From contig NZ_JANRKL010000167.1 of the NCBI RefSeq assembly GCF_033763495.1, positions 5,146-69,145 of the forward strand: a DNA stretch of 64,000 nt, in the 5' to 3' direction. Of this stretch, positions 9,101 through 17,942 are shown one piece after another. Made by a program: the position numbers and the translations under genes. Every line of letters begins with the position of its first letter. The first letter of the stretch is position 1. The notes beneath the pieces were generated by a model that saw only the letters and a list, made by a program, of their open reading frames with translations, was not told the origin of the DNA and searched no databases. This DNA is from Haliscomenobacter sp033763495. GTDB taxonomy: Bacteria; Bacteroidota; Bacteroidia; Chitinophagales; Saprospiraceae.

Positions 9101-11907
9101 TCGGGTTTGCCTTCCCGACAGACAAATCTGGGTGAGCTGCCAGTACTGAAGGCCACCACTCCTCCTTTAACTTGTTCTTTGGTGATGGCGATAAAATTGT
9201 CCGACAAATCAAAACAGGCATCGGAAGCATTCATGCCCGTAACTACATCGCCAGCTTTGAGCAAAAGGCTACCGGAGTAAGAAAGGCCCCAAATACGGCA
9301 TTTACCGGGTTGGCCTGCATTGAGGTCGATGCTACTGCCCAACAATACCAATAAAAGGCGATTCTCGTCGTCGGTCAACAGATAGCGGTAGGTAGAAGTG
9401 CTTGCTGTACCTGTGGTGCGGAAGGACATCTGATCGGCCGTTGCATCGATACAAACCAGGCGGGAAGTGGCTCCGGTACTCAGGGAAACCTGTCCTCCGT
9501 CCACTTCATTCCAGCGGAAGCGTAGGAAATTGTCACTGAGGTCAAAACATTCATCACTGCTGATACTGGCAATGGTGTTGCCTACAGTTGCACTCAATTT
9601 ACCTGTATATGCCACTCCATAAACCCGGAAATTCATCGGAAAACTCTTAGAGGGGCGGAAACTTTGCCCATCACTAATGGCGACAATGCGCTGCAAAGTA
9701 TCGGTGATAATCAGCGCAAAACGATCTCCTTTAAATGCTGGCGTAATTTGCACCCCAATGCTTTCCGGTGCGTTTTGACCAAAACAAATCAATGCATTAC
9801 TGGGGTTGCTTAGGCTTAAGGCCTCGGCAGCTACGGTGCGCTTGATCACTTGTACAAAAGTATCGGACAAGTCCCAGCATTGACTACTGAGTTCAGTTGA
9901 GTTTAAACGGTCGCCTTCCTTTGCCAACAATTCGCCAGAAAAACCAAGGCCCCAAATGCGGAAATAGCCTTCCTGTTCGCCCAACATGCGTACCTGATTG
10001 CTGGTGGAAATGGAGATGATGCGGTTGAAGGTATCGGTAAGCAGGTAGACGTAGTTTTGAACAAGCAGCGTAGAGGTTGAAATCATCAAACTGCTGTCTT
10101 TGCTTACTCCACACAATACCTTACGGGTACCCCCATCAGCAAATTGGATGCGCCCCCCATCGTTGATGAACTTGGTAAACGTGATGAAGTTTTGTGAAAA
10201 ATCGAAGCACTGATCCGAAAACCGCGCTGTACGAATATTGGAACCTGCCGAAAAAGAGATTTTACCCGTGTAGGACAAACCATAAACCCGGTACTCTCCT
10301 GCAGGTAGGTCAGCCAGATTGTATAGTCCATTGTTCGGGAAAAGGCTGATGACGTTGTTTTGGCGGTCGGTGATGAGGTAAACGTAGTTGTCGCCACCCG
10401 TGCCTGTGCTGGAGATGATTTTGGTTTGGGGTACTCCTGATGTAAAGCACAACAATTGAGCGGTGCTGCCGTCACTTAATAGCAAGAGACCACCGTCGGG
10501 ATTGCGCTTGCGTATTTCGACCGGTTTTTCGGTAATGGAATAACAACTATCTGCAAAGGATACTGCAAAAAGGGCATCTCCAATTTTGGCTTGAATAGTA
10601 CCTATGTAAGTAGCGCCCCAAACTCGATTGTACTCACCGTTGATGTTGCGGAAATTGATGCTTGGGTTGGCCGATAGGGCCAAAATACGGTTGTTCAGGT
10701 CCGTAACGATAAAATGTTGCTTTTCCGAACTATTGCTGGTCAATCCAAAAGTGCGGAAAGTGGCGGCAGGATCATTGATACAAACCGTACTGGTGGTATC
10801 GTTCCCGATCAGGCTAATTTTCCCGGCATCTAACAAGTAAACAGTAGCACGTATGAAATTTTCAGACAAATCCGAACATGCCGTGCTTAGCTTGCCGCTG
10901 GCAGGTTGGCCAATTTCTGCGGTCAATTTTCCAATATAACTCAAACCCCAAATTCGGTATTCCCCCGTAGGCAGACCTTTAAAGTCTACTTTAGCACTGG
11001 GTAGTAGCTGCAGAATGATATTTTGAGCATCGGTCAACAGGTAGGTATATAAGGCCGGAGATTCGGTGCTTGTTTTTAGGTCTCGGCTGGATATATCGGG
11101 CAAATTGCCACAGACGAAGGTATGGGTTGCACCATCAGGCAGAGTCACCTGGCCGCCGTCAGGGTTGGTTTTGATGACAGAGAGGTAATTGTCAGACAAA
11201 TCAAAACAACTATTGGAAAATACAAAACTGAGCACATCTTCGCCAACGGAAGGATTCAAATTGCCACCATAAGACAAACCAAAAACACGGAAAACACCCA
11301 GCGGCAAACTTTTCAGGGAAATGCTGGGTTCAGTAAACACTTCAATGACCTTGTTTTTGGAGTCGGCCAGAATATACCGGTACACCGGGCTATTACTGCC
11401 AGGTTTTAAGCGCAACACCTCATCCGTGTTTTCATTGGCACAAATATAATGGGGTGATTCACTATTGCTAAAGGAGAGTACCCCACCATCTGGAATAAAA
11501 TGCACTACCCGCACAAAATCATCTGTGAGGCCAAAGCAGTAATTGGCCAAACTATCGGTTTTGGCATTCATTCCGGGCCGGGCCAGAAGTTGCCCCTTGT
11601 AGTACAAGGCCCAAACCCGGTAATTGCCGGGGCCATATTTTTCAAAGTCGATGTTGGGCACTGGAGAAATGTCCAGAATTTTGTCCTGTTCATCGGTAAC
11701 CAACAGGACATAGGGCAAATAAAAGGTGCCCGTTTTAAAAACAAGCCGGTCAGGCTTACCGTCACTAGCGCAAGTAAAAGCTTCAGTACCACCACCAGCC
11801 AAAGCGATTTTGGTACCATCACCACAGTTTTCGGGAGATTGTGCTGCCAGCCTGCTGGAAATGAAAGAAAGGCAAAACAGCACCCATAAGTAAAAATAAT
11901 GCTTCAT
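6172..11907 (-). CDS. Giant secreted tandem-repeat protein with type IX secretion (type A) sorting domain
   Basis: Secreted protein of 1911 residues. Residues 1-22 form a signal peptide ending LAAQ. The rest is about 16 tandem repeats of roughly 112 residues. Each repeat runs GG-x6-G...(V/I)C...D, then (Y)xxLxTDxxNxI, then LPxGxYRVWGLSYxGxLxAxxG, and ends with LSDxCFDLSDNFIxV; every unit normally carries two conserved cysteines, suggesting a disulfide per unit. The last about 85 residues (from VYLYPNPS through GWYLLEVELNG) are a type A T9SS C-terminal sorting domain, so the protein is exported by the Por system and anchored or released at the surface. I do not recognise the repeat as a named domain; the function (adhesin, sheath or matrix component) is unknown. 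Divergent from the anchor-L protein at 12270. Confidence 0.9.
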   Translation of the reverse strand: MKHYFYLWVLFCLSFISSRLAAQSPENCGDGTKIALAGGGTEAFTCASDGKPDRLVFKTGTFYLPYVLLVTDEQDKILDISPVPNIDFEKYGPGNYRVWALYYKGQLLARPGMNAKTDSLANYCFGLTDDFVRVVHFIPDGGVLSFSNSESPHYICANENTDEVLRLKPGSNSPVYRYILADSKNKVIEVFTEPSISLKSLPLGVFRVFGLSYGGNLNPSVGEDVLSFVFSNSCFDLSDNYLSVIKTNPDGGQVTLPDGATHTFVCGNLPDISSRDLKTSTESPALYTYLLTDAQNIILQLLPSAKVDFKGLPTGEYRIWGLSYIGKLTAEIGQPASGKLSTACSDLSENFIRATVYLLDAGKISLIGNDTTSTVCINDPAATFRTFGLTSNSSEKQHFIVTDLNNRILALSANPSINFRNINGEYNRVWGATYIGTIQAKIGDALFAVSFADSCYSITEKPVEIRKRNPDGGLLLLSDGSTAQLLCFTSGVPQTKIISSTGTGGDNYVYLITDRQNNVISLFPNNGLYNLADLPAGEYRVYGLSYTGKISFSAGSNIRTARFSDQCFDFSQNFITFTKFINDGGRIQFADGGTRKVLCGVSKDSSLMISTSTLLVQNYVYLLTDTFNRIISISTSNQVRMLGEQEGYFRIWGLGFSGELLAKEGDRLNSTELSSQCWDLSDTFVQVIKRTVAAEALSLSNPSNALICFGQNAPESIGVQITPAFKGDRFALIITDTLQRIVAISDGQSFRPSKSFPMNFRVYGVAYTGKLSATVGNTIASISSDECFDLSDNFLRFRWNEVDGGQVSLSTGATSRLVCIDATADQMSFRTTGTASTSTYRYLLTDDENRLLLVLLGSSIDLNAGQPGKCRIWGLSYSGSLLLKAGDVVTGMNASDACFDLSDNFIAITKEQVKGGVVAFSTGSSPRFVCREGKPDTLRWTRRDALGSQLVYLVTDALGNILRVTNQTSLIFDEIPRDTARIYSMAYTGTLTAAVGQNINRSALSDACFNLSNAITAIKTNLQGGLVRLSNGRTENLQCPSMGASSTLRFQRVGSLGDKFVYLVTNDANKIIAATSQDSFNFGNLPGGTYRVWGLAYGGQLLAKAGQDIFTDLLADDCSGLSFNSITVNRQIPLGGQLSLLGGGAKAYVCASNRQKDTIEWRLQGNQEGAIAYLITDTTNTIRAITMETATSLDSLPTGNYRIWALVFNGNLLAMIGQKVDQVELASSCFSMSSNYLEIAKITPEAGRIEASGVGNNICSGDGTADVATITRTGANNSLQLLLVTDDQDRLISILPDTNKIDFEQLSGSRIRVYGLAYTGNIVIKTGSSVRDSVITDDCYDLSDNFVSVQKSFVDGARVSTTAQGDSIYICSNDGIADPYTFSNNSTATDVGYRYVLTNSSNLVLSIITGNSLNLDIRGLRDFRIYGVSFSGNFTLSTNRVLQNTPISDGCYNISDNFLSVFLDTPDGGRISASNDSTNLRFCPGKDGMTLRMKTTSRSRAGFVYILTSPDTLIRQIVRGDRIDLSTEPIGNYLVFGLSYTGLTKFKLGQKLNLKDTLATSCYDLADNVVRVFRGGEVDGGRISTQDGTSTYFVCPGDGLPDAIPVFPPDVLVGDDYRIVITDDRNRVLFPDIESILIDFERSPAGTYRVWGVAHTGDFRVQFGQDLLNSALSTDCYDLSENFITVVVQVPVGGTISTSNGVTELSITRGDNKADVVRFVRKDAAPLPPYRFILTDAQNMIHSILPADSLNFDTLPAGTFRVWGLSHSGLLLAKAGDNLDSVALADNCFDLSDNFVRLTLGNALGAPTDPELQANGPLKQATVQPDLQVYLYPNPSQFDLNIQFENHSTNASRARVRILHPTGAVIRQQNLDVVSGKNQTSFNVLEMPVGWYLLEVELNGARAIQKWVKQE

Positions 11908-12269
11908 TGGATAGCAATTGTGTATTTTCCTAAGTGTAAATCAATGATAGTCAGAGTACTACATGGAGTATTCTGTTAACAATAGCCGAAGGGGGCATAG
12001 ATGGGTGTAGATAGCCTCTTAAAGATAGTAAAAAAACATATAAGCGTTGGAGAAACGCAGCGTAAATATAGTCTTTTTGTCATAGATGTGTAAGTGAATC
12101 AGGGTAAAGTTCAAAAGATACCTTGTAAAGGTTAGTATGGGAATAAAAAGCGGTGAAGGACAAAAAGCTTTTATGTTAACACTGCAATTTTAATAACGGT
12201 AAAAACGTACCTTTATTGGAGACTAAGAGCATGTCTAAATCATAATTCCAAAGACCGATTCACTGCATT
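11908..12269. other. Intergenic region between two divergent secreted-protein genes
   Basis: 362 bases, AT-rich, with no ORF of note. It must hold the divergent promoters for the repeat protein (minus) and the anchor-L protein (plus). A TACCTTTA close to the Bacteroidota -7 consensus TAnnTTTG lies near 12209, but I see no convincing -33 element. No long palindrome is present here, unlike many other gaps in the window. Confidence 0.5.
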
Positions 12270-14924
12270 ATGTGGAACATTGCCTCTGTTGCGTTTGTAT
12301 TGATCGAAATGTTCGGACAAAATCCTGGGCCAAAGCACTCTCCAACTTTGGCCGGTATCGACGCCAGTCACCGTTACACCGTAGAACGACTGGTTCAGGA
12401 TGTATTTGTAGGGGGCGCATGTCGCAACACCTTCAACATCAAAGGTATTGGCAACAGTGGAGGCATTGGTTATTTTGAAAATGGCCAATCCATTATCGGC
12501 ATCAACCGGGGTGTGCTTTTGTCGACTGGACCTATTGAAAACAGTGAAGGCCCCAACGACTCCCGGCGAGTTAGTGGAGATTTTAAAGACCTTACTGGCG
12601 ATCCTGACCTGAAACAATTGTCTCAGCTAAACATTCAGGATGCCGTGGGTATTGAATTTGATTTTGTGCCACTCGATTCGGTTGTCACTTTCCGCTACGT
12701 TTTTGCATCTGAAGAATACTGCGAGTTTGTTGGTTCCAACTTCAACGATGTTTTTGGTTTTTTTGTAAGCGGCCCAGGGATCAATGGCTCTTTTAGCAAT
12801 CAGGCCATCAATGTAGCCCTGGTGCCAGGAAGCAAGGACTATGTTTCGATCAACACCATTAACCACAATACCAATCAAAATTACTTCGTCCACAACGAAC
12901 TCAAAGATGATGCCGACCGCTGCGGCATTCCCTGGACGAACTCTCCCAATCTGGGCAACATCCAGTACGACGGTTACACCCAGGTGATGACCGCCACCCT
13001 TAAACTCAAACCCTGTGAGACCTACCACCTGCGCCTGGTCATTTCCGATGTCAACGATGGTCAATTTGATTCTGCCGTTTTTTTGGAAGCGGAAAGTTTC
13101 AACATTGGCGGCAGCATCAATCTGGCAGTAGGCGACGGGGTACAACAGGACACCATCGTTGAGGGCTGTGGAGAAGGGCAATTTATGGTCAGTCGCAAGG
13201 ACCCTACTCAAACTACTTTACCACTGACCATTGGGATTCGGGTAGCCAATGCCAGTCAGGCCAAATCCGGTGCCGATTTTAAACCCTTACCTTCTTCCGT
13301 GACCATCCCGAGCGGAAAAGTTTTTACGACCATTAAAATTGAATCCATTCTGGATCAGGTCAATGAGGGCTTGGAAGACATCATTCTTGAACTGGATTTC
13401 CCATGTTCCTGTATCAGTGACACGGCCCGATTGTACATTGAAGATCCTCCTCCTCTAAACACAGGTTTAAAAACAGTGGAGTCTTGCATCGGCGACACAG
13501 TATTGTTGCAGATAAAGCCAAGCGGAGGGATAGGCCCATACCGCTTTCGTTGGAGCAGTGGGGATACTTTGACTCAGTTCAGGGCCATTGCCAAAATAGA
13601 CACCACCTACAGGGTCAATATGAAAGATGCCTGTGGCCGCGTCATTGATGATCAAGTGATCGTGCGCCGCCGCAAACCGCCCGAGGCTCGCCTCAATAGC
13701 TTGCGCGAAGTTTGTTCCAATGATACCGTTTCAATCCCCATTTATTTCTCGGGTTTTCCGCCCTATACCTTTACTTATGCGATAAATGGGGTGGCCCAGC
13801 AAAAATTAGAAACCTTTGACAATCCTTACACCATCAATACCAACCTGGAAGGGCGGATTGAGTTACTGGATTTTCAGGATGCCCTTTGTGAAGGCAAAGT
13901 GAGTGGCAGGGCCGAAATCCGCAACTATCAAATCAAAACCCTTGCTACCTCGCGCCAGGTAAGTTGTTACCAGGCCAATGACGGCTCCATCCGCGTCGAA
14001 GTGGCGGGGGGAACCGCACCCTATCAGTTCAAATGGAACGCCAGTGCTGACAATGGCCCAACGATCCAAAACCTTGCTGCGGGTAAATACGCAGTAACCA
14101 TCACCGATGCCAAAAACTGCTTTACCAATGTAGAGGTAGAGGTTCGTCAACCTCCAGCTCTGGATTCAATCACCTTTGATTGTCAGGAATTCAGTGGCCC
14201 CTTTATTTCTTTTGCTGCTTCTGGAGGTACTCCACCTTATTTGTACAGCATCAACGGTGATCCCTTTGAAAACGAACAGGTTTTTAGTCAGCTCAATTCT
14301 GGTGATCGTTACGACTTGCGCATCCAGGATGCGGCAGGGTGTATCGTGAACCAAAATTTCATCATGCCCTCTCGGTTTGACAAAATGGTCGAACTGGATC
14401 CTACGGTGTTGTTGGAGTTGGGGCAAGATTATACGTTCAGTCCCAATCTGAATATTCCAGAGAGCTTGATCAAAAGCATCAAATGGCAGCCCGCCCGAGG
14501 CCTGAGTTGTACCGATTGCCTCAAACCTCAGTTGCAAGCGCTCAAAAACGATACCTACACCATAATAATGGAAGATATTTTTGGTTGCCTTGGCTCGGCG
14601 TTTATCAATGTTAAACTGAATCAACAAATTGACCTATACGTCCCGAATGCTTTTTCACCCAATGGAGATGGGCTCAATGACCTACTGGTGGTACACGCCA
14701 ATCGGAATCAAATCCATAGGGTCGTACGCATCCAGATTTTCAACCGCTGGGGATTGCTTATCCACGAGGATCAGGATTTCCTGCCCAATGAAGGCCGCCG
14801 CGGCTGGGATGGGCGTTACAAGGGAGTGGATATGCTCCCCGGGGTGTATACCTATACGGTGAGTGTGGAACTGGCCGATGGGCAATTGCAAATGCGCAAG
14901 GGGGAGGTGACGCTGATGCGCTAA
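12270..14924 (+). CDS. Choice-of-anchor L / SprB-repeat surface protein with gliding-motility-type (type B) T9SS C-terminal domain
   Basis: Large cell-surface protein of 884 residues. Residues about 15-270 form a choice-of-anchor L domain, recognised by the ASEEYCEFVGSNFNDVFGFF segment. Residues about 310-400 resemble a Calx-beta unit (DFKPLPSSVTIPSG, NEGLEDIILEL). Residues about 555-625 contain a SprB-type repeat (GGTAPYQFKWN, LAAGKYAVTITDAKNC), followed by another Ig-like GGTPPYLYSING unit. The last about 90 residues (VPNAFSPNGDGLND, IFNRWG, WDGRYKG, LPGVYTYTV) are the gliding-motility-associated C-terminal domain used as a T9SS signal. The role is probably adhesion or motility at the surface. 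The N-terminus is odd: the only in-frame start after an upstream stop gives a short hydrophobic leader with no basic residue, so the signal peptide may be atypical or the start mis-placed. Confidence 0.88.
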   Translation: MWNIASVAFVLIEMFGQNPGPKHSPTLAGIDASHRYTVERLVQDVFVGGACRNTFNIKGIGNSGGIGYFENGQSIIGINRGVLLSTGPIENSEGPNDSRRVSGDFKDLTGDPDLKQLSQLNIQDAVGIEFDFVPLDSVVTFRYVFASEEYCEFVGSNFNDVFGFFVSGPGINGSFSNQAINVALVPGSKDYVSINTINHNTNQNYFVHNELKDDADRCGIPWTNSPNLGNIQYDGYTQVMTATLKLKPCETYHLRLVISDVNDGQFDSAVFLEAESFNIGGSINLAVGDGVQQDTIVEGCGEGQFMVSRKDPTQTTLPLTIGIRVANASQAKSGADFKPLPSSVTIPSGKVFTTIKIESILDQVNEGLEDIILELDFPCSCISDTARLYIEDPPPLNTGLKTVESCIGDTVLLQIKPSGGIGPYRFRWSSGDTLTQFRAIAKIDTTYRVNMKDACGRVIDDQVIVRRRKPPEARLNSLREVCSNDTVSIPIYFSGFPPYTFTYAINGVAQQKLETFDNPYTINTNLEGRIELLDFQDALCEGKVSGRAEIRNYQIKTLATSRQVSCYQANDGSIRVEVAGGTAPYQFKWNASADNGPTIQNLAAGKYAVTITDAKNCFTNVEVEVRQPPALDSITFDCQEFSGPFISFAASGGTPPYLYSINGDPFENEQVFSQLNSGDRYDLRIQDAAGCIVNQNFIMPSRFDKMVELDPTVLLELGQDYTFSPNLNIPESLIKSIKWQPARGLSCTDCLKPQLQALKNDTYTIIMEDIFGCLGSAFINVKLNQQIDLYVPNAFSPNGDGLNDLLVVHANRNQIHRVVRIQIFNRWGLLIHEDQDFLPNEGRRGWDGRYKGVDMLPGVYTYTVSVELADGQLQMRKGEVTLMR

Positions 14925-14926
14925 TC

Positions 14927-15046
14927 TAAGGTGCCTCTAAAGTGTCTGTGGTTTCTTAGGTGGTGAAAAAAATGTGCTCTTCGCGCTTGCGCGCAAGAGT
15001 TTTATTGAACCACCTAAGAAACCACAGACACCTTAGAGGCACCTTA
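14927..15046. repeat. Long palindrome, copy 1 of the GCGC-core family
   Basis: Arms 14927-14964 and 15009-15046 are 38 bases long and complementary with a single mismatch. The loop holds an inner hairpin around TCTTCGCGC-TT-GCGCGCAAGA. A second element at 27267-27390 has the same inner sequence but different arms. The element fills the gap between two plus-strand genes and could act as a terminator or processing signal. Confidence 0.85.
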
Positions 15047-15083
15047 GAAGAGTTATGTTGATGCTTAAAAAATAAGAGAATCC

Positions 15084-15755
15084 ATGTTGAAGACTTTCTT
15101 TGCTGCCACTACATTGTGCTTGTTCTCTTGGGCTTGCCAATCCCAGACGCCTGCCAGTGACTCCCTCCGCTACCTCGCCCTTGGCGATTCCTACACCATT
15201 GGTACCAGCGTCGAAGTTGCCGAACGTTTTCCCATGCAACTGGTCAAAGCCTTACAGCAAAAAGGCATCAAAATTCAAAAGCCCAAAATCATCGCCCGCG
15301 TCGGTTGGTCTACCGATCAGCTCAGTGTAGCCATGGATCGCGAAAACCTGAGCGGAACCACCTGGGACCTGGTGACGCTATTGATCGGGGTCAACAACCA
15401 GTATCGGGGTGGATCTTTGGAACAATACAAACTCGAATTTGAAAACCTCCTAAAACGGGCGATCGAATTGGCTGGAAAAGATAAAAAGAAAGTGATTGTC
15501 CTTTCTATCCCCGATTATGGGGTTACGCCCTTTGGGCAGCGTTTCCAGGCAGGGCGCATCAGTCGGGAAATTGATGAATTTAATGTGGCCAATAAAAAGA
15601 TCAGTGAAAACTATGGGGTAGCCTATTGTGACATTACGCCGATATCGAAAGAAGCCCTGAAAGAAAAAGACCTGATTGCGAAAGATTTATTACATCCATC
15701 GGGGAAGATGTACGGACGTTGGGTAGAATTGTTGTTGGGGATGCTGAGGTTCTAA
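15084..15755 (+). CDS. SGNH/GDSL-family esterase lipoprotein
   Basis: Serine esterase/lipase-like hydrolase of the SGNH fold, probably anchored in the outer membrane or periplasm as a lipoprotein. The signal peptide ends in a lipobox-like LFSWAC with the cysteine at residue 18. Block I is ALGDSYTIG (nucleophile serine), block III is GVNNQY (catalytic Asn) and block V is DLLHPSGKMY (the expected Asp-x-x-His pair). The 223-residue length fits the family. The substrate is unknown; SGNH enzymes deacetylate or deacylate sugars and lipids. It lies just after a long palindrome and about 100 bases before the DUF4249 gene on the same strand. No partner gene points to a specific pathway. Confidence 0.87.
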   Translation: MLKTFFAATTLCLFSWACQSQTPASDSLRYLALGDSYTIGTSVEVAERFPMQLVKALQQKGIKIQKPKIIARVGWSTDQLSVAMDRENLSGTTWDLVTLLIGVNNQYRGGSLEQYKLEFENLLKRAIELAGKDKKKVIVLSIPDYGVTPFGQRFQAGRISREIDEFNVANKKISENYGVAYCDITPISKEALKEKDLIAKDLLHPSGKMYGRWVELLLGMLRF

Positions 15756-15857
15756 TCTGCTGAATTTTTTGCCCAATGACCGACTCAAATGCGTATTCAT
15801 TTGGCTATTAAAAGTATAGCAACTATTTTACAAGCTACATCGATCACAACAAGCTAC

Positions 15858-16955
15858 ATGAATCGCAAAATATTGCCCTCTCTTTGGCAGGGTTTGAGTG
15901 TATTGCTGGTATTCGGGTTGTTTGCCTGTACCAAACCTGTGGATATAGAACTACCTACGCTGGATGAAGGGATCACTATTTCAGCCTACCTGAATACCAC
16001 TAAGGGCAAGCAGGAGGTGAGGATACAACGCCTGGCCCCCTATACCACACGAGGACTCAATTATCCCATTCTGGACGCCCAGGTATGGATCATCGATAAT
16101 CAAGGACTTAGACAAAATTTCAAACCCGACCCGACCCGGATTGGCTACTACCTTCCAGTCGATCGAGATTTTGTTGGAGAACCCGGAAAAACTTATGTAC
16201 TCCACATTTTAACTCCCGACCAACGCAAGATAGAATCCCTGCCTCAAACCCTGCGGGAAGCACCACCCATCAAAAAAGTATACCGGGAAGAAATCATTGT
16301 GGACGATTCACGCCTTGGGCCAGTGGTGAAAGGATTCAAAGTACTGTTGGAAATGGATGACCCGGCTACGAAAGGGGATTTTTACCGCTGGGATTGGGTG
16401 CATTACGAGCAAATTTCCTATTGTGCTCAATTTGATGGAATCCCGCTGGGAGGCTTACCTTATGCTACTTTGGTGGGCTTGCCTTGTTGTGAAACTTGTT
16501 GGGATATTGTACGCTGCTACGTTAATTGTACCAATGTTTATTCAGATGTACTGATCAATGGAAAAACCATCACCCGCTACCCGATTTCCAGAATTCCCTA
16601 CTGCCCACGAGATTATTACATCGAAATTCAACAACGCTCCATCTCCAAAGAAGCCTACAACTATTGGCGCACCGTAGATCGATTGACCAGCAACAATGGG
16701 AGCCTTTTTGATACTGCTCCAGCGGCGGTGCGAGGCAATTTGACCTGTGTGAGTGATTCAAGTCAGGCTGTGTATGGTTTATTTGAAGTATCGGATATGG
16801 AGGAAGGGGGCTATTTTATTTCCCGCATCAATACCTCTAAACCTGGGTATTTTACTTGTGATCCAATTCCTCTTCCCACTGCCTCAACACTTTGTGTGTC
16901 TTGTGTTGAAAGTGTGTATCGGACGAAGGTGAAGCCGAGGTTTTGGGTTCGGTGA
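15858..16955 (+). CDS. DUF4249 family outer-membrane lipoprotein
   Basis: Lipoprotein of 365 residues from the preferred ATG at 15858, which gives a standard leader with lipobox LFAC (MNRKILPSL...GLFACTKP). The frame is open to 15789, but that extension is not leader-like. The DUF4249 features are the post-lipobox TKPVDIELP segment, an Ig-like first half (AYLNTTKGKQEVRIQRLAPY, DAQVWIIDNQG) and a cysteine-rich stretch near residues 200-225 (GLPCCETCWDIVRCYVNC). Genes of this family usually sit directly beside a CarbopepD-type TonB-dependent receptor; none adjoins here, although such a receptor lies at 42.2 kb. The function of the family is not established; an accessory role in outer-membrane uptake is inferred from that usual pairing. 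Confidence 0.82.
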   Translation: MNRKILPSLWQGLSVLLVFGLFACTKPVDIELPTLDEGITISAYLNTTKGKQEVRIQRLAPYTTRGLNYPILDAQVWIIDNQGLRQNFKPDPTRIGYYLPVDRDFVGEPGKTYVLHILTPDQRKIESLPQTLREAPPIKKVYREEIIVDDSRLGPVVKGFKVLLEMDDPATKGDFYRWDWVHYEQISYCAQFDGIPLGGLPYATLVGLPCCETCWDIVRCYVNCTNVYSDVLINGKTITRYPISRIPYCPRDYYIEIQQRSISKEAYNYWRTVDRLTSNNGSLFDTAPAAVRGNLTCVSDSSQAVYGLFEVSDMEEGGYFISRINTSKPGYFTCDPIPLPTASTLCVSCVESVYRTKVKPRFWVR

Positions 16956-16978
16956 GAAGGGGTGATGATCGGACTTTC

Positions 16979-17413
16979 TCAGCGTTTAAGTTTATCTAAG
17001 GCTTCCCTCCGGTTTGTTACCTCCAAAATTTTGTAGATGTTGTTGATGTGCGTTTTGACCGTGCTGAGGGCAATAAACAATTCATCTGCAATTTGCTGAT
17101 TGCTTTTTCCCGTTCGGATTAAGGCAAGTACTTCCCGTTCCCGGGGGGAAAGCTGGCGGGTAAAATCTTCAAGTTGAGGCTGATTCTGACCTTGTATCGC
17201 TTGTAAAATCCGTTCTTTTTGTTTTTCAAGCTCTAATTGCAGCCAAATACGGATGAACAAAAACGCAAGCAACAACAGCCCCAGTGCAATCAAGGGCCTT
17301 TTTTCCCAAAGCCACTGATTTTGCCAACCATTAAATGAATAGCTGATGGCATTCAGGGCAAGAAAAATTGCCAGGCCTAATACGATTTGTTGCTTGCGTT
17401 CAGATGAGATCAT
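16979..17413 (-). CDS. Membrane-tethered LuxR-type HTH protein
   Basis: 144-residue protein with two predicted membrane helices (about 9-27 and 40-58) followed by a short coiled linker and a C-terminal LuxR/GerE DNA-binding domain (LSPREREVLALIRTGKSNQQIADELFIALSTVKTHINNIYKIL). It has no receiver or ligand-binding domain, so any signal would have to come through the membrane segment or a partner. The ATG overlaps the stop of the upstream small membrane protein gene (ATGA at 17410-17413), so the two are almost certainly co-translated and probably interact. Similar membrane-HTH proteins are common in Bacteroidota but poorly characterised. Target genes are not evident; its own operon is the simplest guess. 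Confidence 0.83.
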   Translation of the reverse strand: MISSERKQQIVLGLAIFLALNAISYSFNGWQNQWLWEKRPLIALGLLLLAFLFIRIWLQLELEKQKERILQAIQGQNQPQLEDFTRQLSPREREVLALIRTGKSNQQIADELFIALSTVKTHINNIYKILEVTNRREALDKLKR

Positions 17414-17784
17414 CCGTTATTAATGGCTTTTAAAGAGAAAAAATACCTGACCCAAGCCAATGAAGCCAAAACCCAATAACCAATAGCAAATTCAATGTGT
17501 TGGGCCAAAAATATAAATTGCAAACCTCGTGATTCACCCCCATAAACGGTTAAGGGAAGAATTGAATATAAAATCCCAATCGCCAGCAGTTTATCGGAGG
17601 ATAAATCATTGCTCCATGGACCTAAAACCAGTCCGGCCACACCAATTCCAATCCAAATTACCCATGCATACTGCGAGTTGATCAGAAAAGTAAAACCTTG
17701 CGCATTGGCATAAAAACTTAGTGGGAGCAGCGCGATAAAGATCAACACCCCCAAGGTATAAGAAGCTTTTGATTTGTTGCTCAT
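17410..17784 (-). CDS. Small four-helix membrane protein coupled to the LuxR-type regulator
   Basis: 124-residue integral membrane protein with about four predicted helices (residues 10-28, 37-55, 64-82 and 92-115) and few soluble residues. I do not recognise the family. It is the first gene of a two-gene operon; its stop overlaps the start of the membrane-tethered LuxR-type protein by four bases. The arrangement suggests that it senses a membrane state or modulates the regulator, which is inference from position only. Confidence 0.65.
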   Translation of the reverse strand: MSNKSKASYTLGVLIFIALLPLSFYANAQGFTFLINSQYAWVIWIGIGVAGLVLGPWSNDLSSDKLLAIGILYSILPLTVYGGESRGLQFIFLAQHIEFAIGYWVLASLAWVRYFFSLKAINNG

Positions 17785-17942
17785 CGGTTTGAAATGATTA
17801 ATGGTGAATTACTGTGGGTAAAATTAGTACCCAGGCAAAAGCTTTTCAAATTGGATGGGGTGGAAAAAGGGTGGATTTTTGATTTTTACTTTGTTTTTGG
17901 GAGAACCCAATGATTTTTATATTGCTGACTCAAATAGTTGTC

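Noticed and set aside
17785..17942. Gap between the membrane protein and SWIM gene examined for RNA or promoter motifs
   Set aside because: No convincing element was seen apart from expected divergent promoters.
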